From Paguma larvata (lineage: Eukaryota > Chordata > Mammalia > Carnivora > Viverridae), in the NCBI GenBank assembly GCA_030068075.1, contig CM057825.1, positions 124,952,739 to 125,016,738 of the forward strand: a DNA stretch of 64,000 bases, written 5' to 3'. Made by a program: the position numbers and the translations under genes. Under the pieces are notes generated by a model that saw nothing but the letters and a program-made list of their open reading frames with translations, ran no database searches and had not been told where the DNA came from. Shown one piece after another: positions 52,030 through 61,881 of the stretch (position 1 is its first letter; each line of letters begins with the position of its first letter).

Positions 52030-52361
52030 CGGCAGAAGGTTTTGCAGGGGCCAGACAGTAGAGACCCTGGGCTTTGTGGGCCACGGGGTCTTCGTCCGGA
52101 CCCCTCCACTCCGCCGTCACAGGGATGCCACGGCCAGGATGTCAATGAACTGGACGTGGCTGTGTTCCAATAAAGCTTTATTTATGCGCCCTGAAGTTCC
52201 GACTTCATATACTTCTCACACGTCCCAAGATGTCATTTTTTTTTTATTTTTCTCTCCCCCCAACCACTCGCACACGTGAAATGCGTTCTGGGCCCACGGG
52301 CCGTGTGAAAAACAGACGACACGGACCTGGCCCCAGGGCTGCAGCTCGCCATGTTCTGATA
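52030..52361 (+). mobile_element. Non-autonomous hAT-type transposon, longer form, copy 5
   Basis: GGGCCAGACAGTAGAGACCC, GGGCTTTGTGGGCCACGGGG, GACGTGGCTGTGTTCCAATA, AAGCTTTATTTATGCGCCC match the shared family. Past that point it continues through TTCATATACTTCTCACACGT and a T-run to CACGGGCCGTGTGAAAAACAG and GGGCTGCAGCTCGCC. The other copies lack this middle. No transposase frame is present. Confidence 0.75.
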
Positions 52362-52424
52362 GCATCTCACACGCTCTCGTCCCACGTACCGCTAAGCCCA
52401 ACAAACCGGGCACGGGGCTGGACG

Positions 52425-52620
52425 GATGGCAAGATTCTGTTTCTACAAAGAAGCAAGAGTAACCTACGGGGCCAGAAGTCACGATAAGGGTTACGCCCTG
52501 GGGACTCGGGTCCCGGAAGCGGGAAGGAGAAGGCGCTCTCGGCGGGGCGCGGCAGGGCGGTGAGCTGTCACGCTCTCTGCTCCGCGTCCGGGTCCCGGTT
52601 ACTCGAGCACGGCCACGGGC
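52425..52620 (+). mobile_element. LINE-1 3' fragment, right part of a split copy
   Basis: AAGAAGCAAGAGTAACCTAC, GGGGCCAGAAGTCACGATAA, GGGTTACGCCCTGGGGACT and TCCGGGTCCCGGTTACTCGA resemble the old LINE-1 3' region; the match is loose because of many CpG substitutions. Confidence 0.45.
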
Positions 52621-53414
52621 GGAGCTGCGCGTCTCTGCTTTGTGCGCTTGCCGCTAGATGTGTTCTATTTCCAGAGAAACGCGGCCGAGTTGTTAGAATC
52701 AAGGCAGGCCCCTTCGATCCGCTTCGGAAACAGAAGCGTACAGAGAATCACAGGCGTCCAGGTAAATCAGCGACGTAACCTGGGCTGCCGCCACGGGTCG
52801 GCCCGCGCTAGAGTGCTTCACAAGGGGTAGCTTCGAATCTCTGTTCCTCCAGCCGCGATCCTGTTTCCGTCTAAGGCGAGGTGCGCTTCCCGGTTTAATG
52901 GACGGTGCGCCCGTCAGATTCCAGGCGGGCGGTTCCCCCTGGTGTTCGTGGGGAAAGTGCTCCCCCTCCCACGGCAATCTGCTGGTCACCACTGTCACCA
53001 TAAATAGCGCCTGACAAAACATGGGGCCACCGAAACCTGTGCCGCCCCGCACAAAGGACAAAGGCAGAGCCCGGCCTCCGTGTGACTCGGAGGGAATATG
53101 CAGTTAAGGATTTTCCCTCGCAGCCAGCGGCGGCGTCTCCCTGAAACCCGTGCATGGAATTATTGCCGTAATTATTCCTTTAATACAAATCAGCAACTTA
53201 TCAAAACATGACCCCGTACATGCCACCTCTCTGCTCTAAGACGACAGGCAGAGGGTGCGGCTGACACCCCTGCCCTGTTCTGGGTGCCAGGGTGGCGGGA
53301 GCTTCGGTGACAGTACTCACCACCACGGCCAGATGCCAGACGCCCCAGGGCCCAGGTCCACGTTGTTTCCGGGTCTGTCTTTGCTTTAGAGGGTCATGTT
53401 TCACAGTTTACCTC
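52621..53414. other. Unassigned sequence
   Basis: An AATTATTGCCGTAATTATTCC segment at about 53157-53178 stands out as AT-rich. No repeat or exon recognised. Confidence 0.35.
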
Positions 53415-53515
53415 ACGGTCTGACACCGAGTGACCCACTCGCTGCTGGGCCTTGATGTTTCCACCCATGCAATGGGCGAAGAGTGCCAACCCTCCCGAAG
53501 AGCCGTTCCGAAGAA
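53415..53515 (+). mobile_element. Possible MIR fragment
   Basis: CTCGCTGCTGGGCCTTGATG and CCACCCATGCAATGGGCGAA weakly match the MIR core. Confidence 0.4.
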
Positions 53516-53539
53516 TTCCTAACCAGAACGCTTCTGTTA

Positions 53540-53782
53540 AAACATTCTGTGGGTCGGGGCGCCTGGGTGGCTCAGTCCGTTGAGGGGCCGACTTCGGCTC
53601 AGGTCATGATCTCGCGGTCTGTGCGTGAGAGCCCCGTGTCGGGCTCTGTGCTGACAGCTCAGAGCCTGGAGCCTGCTTCCGAGTCTGTGTCTCCCTCTCT
53701 CTCTGCCCCTCCCGGGCTTGCTCTGTCACTCTCTCAAAAATACAAAAACATTAAAAAAAAATTTTTAAACATTCTGTGAGTC
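53540..53782 (+). mobile_element. Felid tRNA-Lys SINE with target-site duplication
   Basis: Forward copy (53556-53766) with consensus head GGGGCGCCTGGGTGGCTCAG; the B box is altered to GTGCGTGAGAGCCCC. Target duplication AAACATTCTGTGGGTC at 53540-53555 and AAACATTCTGTGAGTC at 53767-53782 (15 of 16). One of the best preserved copies. Confidence 0.97.
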
Positions 53783-53784
53783 AC

Positions 53785-54005
53785 ACACACGGCATCTGAC
53801 ACAGACTCCCTGGTCACACTGCCTGAATTCAAATTACAAGTGGACTGCTCTGTGACTTTGGTCGATTCTGCACCCTCTCCACGCCTCGGTGTCCTCACCT
53901 GTGAACGGGGATAACGTGACACAGTTGTAATGATCAGTGAGATCGCCCGGGAGGTGCCGGGAGGCGCGGTGCCTGGCACCCAGCGAGCCTTTAATCTACG
54001 TGACC
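53785..54005 (+). mobile_element. MIR SINE
   Basis: CTGCCTGAATTCAAATTACA, CTCTGTGACTTTGGTCGATT, CACGCCTCGGTGTCCTCACC, TGTGAACGGGGATAACGTGA and GGTGCCTGGCACCCAGCGAG are MIR landmarks. Confidence 0.85.
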
Positions 54006-54039
54006 AATTCCTCTCACCGCCCTCTTCCTCCTCCCTGGC

Positions 54040-54097
54040 GCCGTATACTCGAATATTTTCAAAGCCGTATATTTTCACAGCCGTATACTCGAATCCC
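54040..54097. repeat. Short irregular tandem repeat
   Basis: Three units starting GCCGTATA: GCCGTATACTCGAATATTTT at 54040, GCCGTATATTTTCACA at 54064 and GCCGTATACTCGAATCCC at 54080. Confidence 0.8.
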
Positions 54098-55984
54098 GAC
54101 CGCAGCCTTCCAGGCAACACAATTAAGCAAAGCAGACAGGCAGGTTCCATGGCAAACTGCAGAGTGGGGCCCTAGATAGGGGGGGCAGCCCCATCTCCCT
54201 TCCCTCAAATGTACGCCTCTTTGGGAAGGAAGGCCAGAATTTCAAATTTTTAAATAGGAACTCCGAATTCGATGTTTGCTTGAAATCCCTGATTTTTAAA
54301 TGTTGGCCGGTGATTTAAGATTTCCAACTAAACAAAGAAGGAGAAAGAGAATGCGGGGCAGCCGTTACTCCGTCTGCAGCCCAAAGTACTTCATCGGTAC
54401 TTTCTAGAAAGCGTCAACTTCTGCTGGGGGTCATACCACCTGTTTGTTTGCACCATGTGATTTTTTTTTTCTTTTTTCGTTTTCTTTTTCTTTTTTTTTT
54501 TTTTTACCCTAAAAGAAAGCCAAAACGGCAGTCAGCCTCTTGACCTAAGAAGGGCGAGTCCAGGCCGGGCCCCGCGGCGACCCCGGCGTCCTCCGTGAAC
54601 GCGTCCCACCTCCGTGTTACGTTCTCTACCCCGTTCACTGTCATTGCCTCGTCTTCTAAATAAGAGAGAATCAGATGTAACAATGCAGCAACTATGCCTC
54701 GATGGGGCTACGGGGAAAAAAAAAGCAGGTAACCAGAGTACTGTACATCAGGGACGGATCTTCTGTCACCGCCTGATGACAAGCAAAGGGGTTCTCTGTT
54801 TGTGTCTTTTACAACAGCTGCCCCTTCTGAGCTGGGGATAAAAGAGAGAGAGAGAGAGACACTGAATAGGCTTTTATTTCAAAGGCATCTGCAAAGCATG
54901 GTCCTACATTAAAAAATAAACAGAAAACAGCCACTAGTCGGGGGGGGGGGAAGACGTCCCATCTCATCTCTAATTAATAAAGCCCCGTTTCACACGGCGA
55001 GAAGACAAACAGAAAGAACAACTTCCGCGCATCCCCGAAGACAGGATGCTTAATGAAGGAACGGCTCTATCACTTGACCCGTTCAATCTGGCTTTAATAT
55101 TACCCTTAAATAATGTATACGTTAGCTCCCCACTACCAAAAACATGTGTTTATTTTCTTAACGGGGGCCCGTTCGAGTGCTGAGACTTTGCGGAGCCATC
55201 CTGCCGTCCTGGGGCCCTCTTTTCATCGCTGGTCTCCTTGCTCGTTCTAAAACGATTAGCTGTCTCTGCTGCCCTTCTGAATTGCTATCTGGGGTTTCTG
55301 GTACCCTGGTTCTGGACGGGAGAGTCTTGATTCGGGGTTAAGTTAACGGAGTCATTACGGGCCCATCTGGGAGCCCATTCGTCATGGTTAATTCCATGTG
55401 CAACAACACGGCGGGGACTGACGTACGTGGTCGACACGACGCCAACGCTCGGCGTGAGTCTGAGCGCCGCGGACGAAGAGCCCGGACCCAGGTCCCCAAG
55501 ATGGGCTGAGGAGCGCCAGTCACCGGAGGAGCGACACAGACAGCAACTGAGAGGGTCCGAGAGGTTCCCCTCAGACCCAGCGCACGGTTCTTCCGAACGT
55601 CTGACTTAAATCCTCTCCACTCCGACGGCAGAACAAAATGGCACTGCTGTTGGTTCCAAGGACCCAAGGATCTCCACACGGGTTAACCTGGTGTTTACCA
55701 GACTTTGGTCATTTCAGCACTTCCTTGTCATTACCCACCCCAGCGGATGCCGTGATTAGGATCAGAATTAGGGCTTGGTACTGTCACTTACATTTTCGTC
55801 AAGGTAACCGACTTCTTTTACTGAAATGCCACTTGACTCCCATGCAAAACACTAAGAGCCCTGAAGTTGCCATTTTGATTGGATGGTTATATTTATACGT
55901 TTTCCCTAATATATGTTCAGAGAAACATTCACCGTTACCATTGTTAAAAGCAACCACCCCAGCAGCAGGGGCGGTGTGCAGGGG
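54098..55984. other. Unassigned; T-rich tract, GA run and AT-rich possible conserved DNA
   Basis: 54461-54506 is a broken T-rich tract. 54844-54860 is a GA run without an attached SINE. 54955-55160 is AT-rich (CTAATTAATAAAGCCCCG, GGCTTTAATATTACCC) and may be conserved noncoding DNA. No exon recognised. Confidence 0.35.
54461..54506. repeat. T-rich low-complexity tract
   Basis: Runs of T separated by single C or CG; on the reverse strand an A-rich tract without an attached retroelement. Confidence 0.9.
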
Positions 55985-56140
55985 GGACGTGGCGGACGCC
56001 CTGATTCCTGGTCTGGGAGTGGGCTACTTGGGTGTGTTCAGTTGGTGAAAATCCACTGAGCTGTCCATTTGGAATAATGTGCAGTTTTTGTTTATGCAGT
56101 ACGTTTCGGTTTAAAAAAACATTTAAAAGGATATACCTAA
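55985..56140 (+). mobile_element. Old LINE-1 3' end (tentative)
   Basis: CTTGGGTGTGTTCAGTTGGT, GAAAATCCACTGAGCTGTCC and ATGCAGTACGTTTCGGTTTA resemble a LINE-1 3' terminus. Confidence 0.5.
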
Positions 56141-56189
56141 AATTTCAGAACTGAATAAATTTTGCAGAAACATGGACAGAAGCTCTATT

Positions 56190-56431
56190 AAAAGCTGCCT
56201 TAAGGGGCGCCTGGGCGGCTCAGTCGGCTAAGCATCCAGCTCCTGGTCTGGGCTCAGGTCAGGATCTCGTGGTTTTGTGGGTTTGAGCCTTGCGTCGGAC
56301 TCTGCGGTGACCCTACACCCTCCGCTTGGGATTCGGTCTCTCTCTCTGCTCCTCCCCAGCTCGCGCTCTCTGTCTCTCTCAAAATAAACAAATAAACTTA
56401 AAAAAATTATAAAAAAAAAAAGCTGCTTTAG
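56190..56431 (+). mobile_element. Felid tRNA-Lys SINE variant with target-site duplication
   Basis: Forward copy (56204-56418) with a consensus head but a distinctive body: CATCCAGCTCCTGGTCTGGG, TTTGTGGGTTTGAGCCTTGC and CTACACCCTCCGCTTGGGAT. Target duplication AAAAGCTGCCTTAA at 56190-56203 and AAAAGCTGCTTTAG at 56418-56431. It lies tail-to-tail with the copy at 56627. Confidence 0.94.
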
Positions 56432-56610
56432 TCACCGGCGGATCAGAACTAGCGTGCAAACCTCGCTTGGGCCTCCTGGGGCCAGCGTGGAGCTACTCTG
56501 GCCTAAGGGTGTCCATCAGCCAAAACTAGATAGAATTAATCCACCCCACCCCCAAAAATCCTCACCCACTGCCTCTTGGCATCTCTCAGCTCCCAACTAC
56601 TTCCACTGGT

Positions 56611-56878
56611 GCACCTGTAACGATTTCATTTTTTTTATTAAAAAAATTGTAATATTTATTCCTTTTAATTATTTTTTTTTTCAGAGAGAGAGAGACAGGG
56701 CGCAAGCAGGGAAAAGGCAGAGAGGGAAGCCGGCTCCAGGCTGCTGTCGGGCCGACACGGGCCCTGAACTCACAAACCGGGAGATCGTAACAAAGTCATG
56801 ATCAGATCAGACCGGAACCGAAGTCGGACACTTAAGCAACTGGGCCGCCCGGGGGGCCCCTGTAGAAACTTGATTTGT
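56611..56878 (-). mobile_element. Felid tRNA-Lys SINE, diverged, tail-to-tail with its neighbour
   Basis: Reverse copy (about 56627-56860) with a long AT-rich tail region, GGGCGCAAGCAGGGAAAAGG, a shortened body, and an internal disturbance near 56790-56825 where GATCGTAACAAAGTCATGAT replaces GATCATGACCTGAGCC. The flanks CCTGTAACGATTT and CCTGTAGAAACTTGATTT may be a diverged target duplication. Confidence 0.88.
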
Positions 56879-56884
56879 AACTTT

Positions 56885-57040
56885 TTTCTGGTTTCTCTTT
56901 CTCTAAGGGTCATCGTGCCCCTTGACCATCAAGTCCATGAAGCGAGGGGAGCGGCTGTCTCCCTCTCGTGCTCTGCACGGCATCCTGCACACGGCAGCTC
57001 CTCGAACACTACCCGGTGAATTCACGCTCAGACGGGTGGG
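56885..57040 (+). mobile_element. Possible L2 3' end
   Basis: CCATCAAGTCCATGAAGCGA with CTCTGCACGGCATCCTGCAC resembles the L2 terminus; the fit is weak. Confidence 0.35.
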
Positions 57041-57094
57041 CGGGTGGGAAGTCTCTGGCGATTTCCCTCATTCGCGCACCCCTCGTCCCCCAGG

Positions 57095-57215
57095 GATCAC
57101 AAAGCACTTTCTCATCTATCCGTCGAATTAGGCCCTCCCGACCCAAGGTGGGCAGTGGGCTTATGAGCGTCATCTGACTCGAGTGCCGAAAAGACGCACA
57201 AAAGAGGGAAGTGAC
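57095..57215 (-). mobile_element. Possible reverse MIR
   Basis: AAAGCACTTTCTCATCTATC with CCCAAGGTGGGCAGTGGGC is MIR-like in reverse; low certainty. Confidence 0.35.
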
Positions 57216-58464
57216 GGTTGGCTCCTGACGCCGTTGGAATCCAAGCCAAGGTGCTCCGGCAGAACGTTCCACTCTTCCACCTGCCGTGCCCAGCTCTCTG
57301 GCAACCTGCAACATCCCGGTACGTGCTACTGCGGGGCGAGGCCGTGCGGGCGCAACGAGGGGACGGCGGACCGTTCAAAACAGCACGTCCCCTGCGTGCC
57401 CGACCAGGGGGGGAACTGGTCTCCCAGACCGAAGAACGTTGAGGATGCTGCCTTCACAGCGGCCTCATCCTCGTAAGAACTCGCATCTTCTGAGTATTCA
57501 CCCCCAGGCAGGAAGGGCAGAAAACCCCCATCGTGCCCAGGGGAAACAAACGCAGTCACGCACACAAGTGCAGTGAACGAGCCGCATGGGGTAACTGAGA
57601 GGTGACCGCAGACACTTGTTTTTAGCTCATCGCAGCCAACAGAGACATCTTCCAAACCGACACTGCAAGTTCAAGAGCCCATAGGGGCCAGTCAGATATC
57701 AGAGGGGAAACAAAAGATCTTGGGGGCAGGGGTGGTCTCAGAAACAGCCCCTCCTCGGGTCGGCCAGTCGAAACACAAGCAAGAATGCGGGCCCCGCGCC
57801 GCCAGATCCTGTGACTTTGTAAAGGAGTTCCAGTGACCCATCCCGTTTTCTAGCGTATCTTAATCCTTACACTTCGGTGCCTTCTTATTTCGACAGCGTG
57901 GGCCACACAATACCTACCCGAGGGGCACGAATCAGAACCGGAGGTGGTCTCGTGCAAATGTCTCCCCAGATGAGGGCTGGAGCGGCGCCTCATGACCAGG
58001 CCCTTCCAGGGCAGGTGCCTTTGGGCACCGCGTCCCTGAGAGACGACGCCCCCCACCCGGGTCACACAGACACGAAGGGCGGAGCCGGGCTGGGAACTCC
58101 AAGTGTCAGAGCACTGCCTCCCCCGGCCCCCCACGCCTCCCATGACACGCTCCCAGGCCCCGCAGCACCCGGCTCGCTGCTCCTCTCCGCGCTCCCGATG
58201 AAGCGACAAGAAGAGCTTGCGCCCCACGCGCGGGGCAGCCCAGACCTCACGCTGGGCGGTTTGGGGGGTTGGTGGGAGACTCGAGGGCTTCCGGGCCCCT
58301 GAATCACACCATTCCTGACCCCCAACTTGTCCGAGGAGACCTTCCTCTTGTGTCCCAGAGGCCACTGGGGGGACGTGAGAGCAGCAGTGAGTCAGGCCGG
58401 GATGTGAAGGAAACCTCTCGGCTGACGGACCTAGTGTCGGAAACGGCCCTACCCTTCACCTGCT
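57216..58464. other. Unassigned GC-rich sequence
   Basis: Open frames of 140-171 codons (57850-58365 reverse and 57877-58302 forward) overlap on opposite strands and have no recognisable domain. No repeat recognised. Confidence 0.35.
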
Positions 58465-58590
58465 GGGAGCTCACTGCGTGGTCCTCCCAAGGGCAGGGAG
58501 CACGTCGGTCCTGTTCAGCAAGGTCGTGGCAGTGCAGGGCACAGTGTCTGGCATGCTCTCGCTGCTAGGAGTGGAGGATGCATAGACGTG
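58465..58590 (+). mobile_element. L2 LINE 3' end
   Basis: CCTGCTGGGAGCTCACTGCG, CCCAAGGGCAGGGAGCACGT, CAGTGCAGGGCACAGTGTCT and GGCATGCTCTCGCTGCTAGG resemble the L2 terminus. Confidence 0.6.
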
Positions 58591-58660
58591 GGCATGGATA
58601 GATGGACGGCTGCATGGACAGACCGACGGCTGCACGCACAGCTGGATGGATGGATGCACA
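58575..58660. repeat. Degenerate (ATGG)n tetranucleotide tract
   Basis: Repeated GGATAGATGGACGG, GCATGGACAGACCG and TGGATGGATGGATG words following the L2 end, in the place where L2 tails often expand. Confidence 0.75.
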
Positions 58661-58769
58661 TGTGCACTTACGGAATGAACAGACGGGAGGGGAGGTGGAG
58701 GGACAAGGGACTTACTGAAATGGGGACAGACACTAAGAACACAGGATGTGACGTCCCCACCGACCTCCG

Positions 58770-58940
58770 ATTCCTATAACTGGCCACTTCTTAGCTGTTC
58801 AACTTCCGTCCCACTTCTCGCCTTAGTTTTTCACTATTTATAATCGGTAAAACGGAGGAGACTGACTTGCAGCGCCTTGTGGGAATTCACAAGAGCACGT
58901 CTTCCTAGTACCTCTACGGTGCCTGGTATAAGGTGAACTT
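58770..58940 (+). mobile_element. MIR SINE
   Basis: CTTCTTAGCTGTTCAACTTC, CTTAGTTTTTCACTATTTAT, AATCGGTAAAACGGAGGAGA and CTCTACGGTGCCTGGTATAA follow MIR order. Confidence 0.75.
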
Positions 58941-59979
58941 TGGACGGAGACAAATCCTGCTCGCCCGCCTCCCGGTCCCTGTCATGGTTACAACGGCCAT
59001 GCGCCCTGGGGAAGGGGCGGCCGCAGCAACCTCTCCAGTCCATCGGCTGGACTCCCTCGGGCTCAGCGAGTGTTTCCCCTGGCCAGGGATTACAGCAAAG
59101 GATTTCTCTGGAGGAGAACGCCAGTCATTAGCATCCACGGACGCATTAGCCCGGATTAGACACCCAGATAAGCCAGCAGTCATCTGGCTGCGACAAACCG
59201 GGCCAGAGACAGAACGAACCCATTTCACTGTCCAAAGAGGGCCCGGAGAGGGGAGAGCCTCCTCCCCAAAAGACTTAAGAAATGCCCTTCGCTGCTCCCC
59301 TTCCCTGCCCAGCTGCCTCTCTGGGCTCCCAGGCCAGTCTCCCTGCCCACTCTAGTGTTGAGTGGGTCAAGGTGACACCCATCCACCCTGCCTGCCTCCC
59401 TCTTCTCAACATCTCTGGCTTCCGGGAGGGGGAGGAGGCAACCCTAACCGCAAGGATCAGAGGGGCACAACCCGATGAGTATCTGCGGGCAAACGGGTAG
59501 TTTCTGTTGCGGGCGGAAGGAAGCGCCCCAGGACGACAGCCGGTGTGTTCTTAGAGATCCCGCCCTGCCTCGCTCAGGCTCGTGGGGGCAAGCCAGGGGC
59601 TCCTCCGGAGAGAACCGCAGAGCAGTTTAAGTGGGCGGGTGCAGAGGCAGGAAGCCCGCTGCCGATGAAGGAACGGCTGTTTCCACTGGGCGAGGAACCC
59701 TCTGCTGCGCCCTCCTTCCTTCCTCTCCCGGCTAGAGAGAGCTGAGTTCAAAACTCCATCTTCCCGGCCCACTGAGCAGTTCAAGTTCCAGCCTCGTGTT
59801 CAACCCGCGTGTGGACGCTGCAGGTTTCACGCTAGGGTGATAACCTTCTATTCCAGGCCCATAAAATCCTGTGCTTGGGGGCTGGGCATTGTGACCGAAT
59901 CAACCACCTCCTTGCCTCCTTGAAGTGTCCTGATTCTAAGGTTGGGGACCTTCTCGAGACGCTTAGAAGAGGGAGGGTG
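58941..59979. other. Unassigned unique sequence, includes the 59.1 kb candidate element
   Basis: Apart from the block at 59085-59190 no feature was recognised. Confidence 0.35.
59085..59190. promoter_or_regulatory. Candidate conserved noncoding element with GGATTA, GATA and E-box motifs
   Basis: GGATTA words at 59087-59092 and 59153-59158, further ATTAG cores at 59128 and 59145, AGATAAG at 59166-59172 and CATCTG at 59181-59186 lie within about 100 bases. GGATTA is the site of Otx/Crx/Pitx-type homeodomains, AGATAAG of GATA factors. No repeat family matches. Function is inferred only from motif density. Confidence 0.3.
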
Positions 59980-60290
59980 TGGAGCAGAGTGGTGGAGAGC
60001 CCAGACTGCCTGGGTTTAAATCCTGGCTCTGCCATTTTTAACGGCGAGACATGGGAAAGTTGCTGAAGCTCCCTGTGCCTCAGTTTCCTCTGCGCCGTGA
60101 GGTTCAAATGAGTCATAGTTTGTAAAAACACCCAGAACAGGGCCTCGTTGTAGGAAGCCCCATGACTCTTGGCTGTCACAACTGTAACACCCATTCGCCA
60201 AAGGAATAAATGAGTTACTACAGAAGAAGGGCTTAAAACAGGGCCTGGCACATTACAACTGCTATCTAGACAGTCGTTGTTCTTGTTGTT
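59980..60290 (+). mobile_element. MIR SINE, nearly full length
   Basis: AGAGTGGTGGAGAGCCCAGA, CTGCCTGGGTTTAAATCCTG, GCTCTGCCATTTTTAACGGC, CTCCCTGTGCCTCAGTTTCC and CAGGGCCTGGCACATTACAA. The 5' half is among the best preserved MIR sequence in the window. Confidence 0.93.
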
Positions 60291-60312
60291 ATTATTATTA
60301 TTATTATTATTC
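60285..60312. repeat. (TTA)n microsatellite
   Basis: Seven or so TTA units forming the expanded tail of the MIR. Confidence 0.93.
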
Positions 60313-60479
60313 TTTATTCGTGCCATTGTTTAGGGGTCTGGTTCAGTGCAAGCCGCCTCTCTCCTCCTTTCCCAGGGTTGATACGGTTTTTGGAAGCCTG
60401 CAGTGAGAAGTGAGAAAAGGGGTCTAAAGATTTTCAGGAACACTCGGGCCGCATTAAGAGTTTCTCCGAGAACCGCACA

Positions 60480-60690
60480 GACATGGGCTCGGAGACCTGT
60501 AGGCCAACCGGAAGAAGGCGGACCCGGGTCTGGACCCCAGCTCTGTGACTCCCCGGCACAGTGCTCTTCGTGTGCAAGGTGCTTTACTTCTCTCCCTGCT
60601 TCCTCGTCTGCGAAACAGGGGACAGCGACAGTCCTGTCCCACAGAGCCGGGAAGATCCGCCGAGACAGGAAGGTAATAGCGGCAAAGCCC
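60480..60690 (+). mobile_element. MIR SINE
   Basis: GACCCGGGTCTGGACCCCAG, CTCTGTGACTCCCCGGCACA, TTCCTCGTCTGCGAAACAGG and GATCCGCCGAGACAGGAAGG keep MIR order with unusually many CpG. Confidence 0.75.
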
Positions 60691-60734
60691 TCTTTATTCT
60701 TGCCTCAGAATCGGCACTCGGAAGACCGGCGGTT

Positions 60735-60915
60735 TCTAGCCAGCCGTCCTGAGTTTAAATTTTGTGTCAGATGCAGAGCACCTCCTCCCATTCTGGGTTT
60801 TTTTTTAAGTTTTGTTTTGTTTTGCACACGTGCACAGGCATCGAATAACATAATTTATGCAAGCCATCTCAAGGATACTTGGCATACAGCTGGCGCTCAA
60901 TAAGTATTAGCGCCC
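60735..60915 (+). mobile_element. L2 or MIR 3' tail region (tentative)
   Basis: ACTTGGCATACAGCTGGCGC followed by TCAATAAGTATTAGCG is a typical L2/MIR 3' terminus. The left side, with a TTTTGTTTTGTTTTGC stretch, is less clear. Confidence 0.5.
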
Positions 60916-61084
60916 CTCCCCCTAGCACGTCCCGTCCTGCTCCGAGGCTGGCACACAGCGGCGCTGGATGCACGCGACGGTCTTGGATTTCCCTCAAACC
61001 CCACTTTCCAGGGGAAAATGAGTAATGGCGAAAAACTGCTTATTTTCAAACATACGAAGACTCTCTTTTTAAGAACGACCGCTC

Positions 61085-61320
61085 ACATCGGAGCCTCGGC
61101 GCGTACCAGGCCCCAGTCGGTTCGCGCGGATGAATACGCTCCGGCCTCACGTGACCCCACGAGGGAGCCCGCGTGCTCAGAGGGGCGGGGCAGAACGGTT
61201 CGCGCGAGGTCACGGAGACGGCCCAGGGCAGCGCCCGGTGGGAACCCAGGCGCCTCGGACCCAAGGACGCTCCAGGGAGCGCACTGTGTCACGCGCGCGG
61301 GGGACCTGGTGCACGCCTCC
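61085..61320. promoter_or_regulatory. CpG-dense block with USF/CLEAR box and GC box, overlapping a reverse MIR
   Basis: By hand count about 32 CpG lie in some 235 bases. Motifs include TCACGTGA at 61147-61154, GGGGCGGGGC at 61182-61191 and two copies of GGTTCGCGCG (61119 and 61197). GAGGTCACGGAGACGGCCCA and GGTGGGAACCCAGGCGCCTC match reverse MIR (about 61145-61265), so the block may be an MIR-derived CpG-rich element. No first exon was recognised. Confidence 0.4.
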
Positions 61321-61679
61321 TGCGCCTTTTCCTTTGAACTTGGGAGTTGGCCGGACTTGAGCTTATGTTTTAATTTTCGTTTTCTCCAAAGTATTTTCTT
61401 CTTGGTTCTGATAGATGGGGACCTCGGTAAACAGAGATGGGGAAATGCGAAGGGAAAAAAAGGGATTCTCCTCCTAAGTGACAAGTCTCAGGGCGGGATC
61501 AACTACGAGAGGGGAGGTCGGCCCTTACGCGGTGCGCCTTGTGCCGACCGATCCCGCGGGCACGGTGCACGTTTCTCCTTCCGCGGGCGGATTTACGGCC
61601 TCACTGACCGTAAGCAGCTCTGGGTGAGAGAGCCGCCCGACTACACAGATATTCTTAGGAGTATTTTGTTTTCTGGGGT
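61321..61679. other. Unassigned sequence
   Basis: Part of a 238-codon open frame (61018-61734) that starts in the CpG block and ends in a CA repeat; not called as a gene. Confidence 0.35.
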
Positions 61680-61715
61680 GCGCGCGCACACACACACACG
61701 CACGCACACACACGG
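61680..61715. repeat. (CA)n/(CG) microsatellite
   Basis: GCGCGCGCACACACACACAC then GCACGCACACACAC; alternating purine-pyrimidine throughout, so Z-DNA-prone. Confidence 0.9.
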
Positions 61716-61881
61716 TGTCAGGTGTCTGCTCTAACTCAAAACCAAATTTCCTTTCCTATCAAGCCCATAGATCAAAACTGGATGATTCCCCAGCAAACAG
61801 GGACTTACCCCTTGGCTTCTTACTTGCAAAAGAGCAAGTATCTTGTCATGCAAACTTTCAGAAGATTAAAAGAAGAGAACG

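Noticed and set aside
53556..53640. tRNA-Lys-like gene
   Set aside because: The A and B boxes belong to the head of a SINE with tail and target duplication, not to a free tRNA gene. The same applies to the other SINE copies.
54844..54860. Truncated reverse SINE (GA run)
   Set aside because: No SINE body follows the GA run; simple repeat only.
61018..61734. 238-codon forward open frame
   Set aside because: Runs through a CpG-dense MIR-derived block and ends in a CA repeat; composition artefact.
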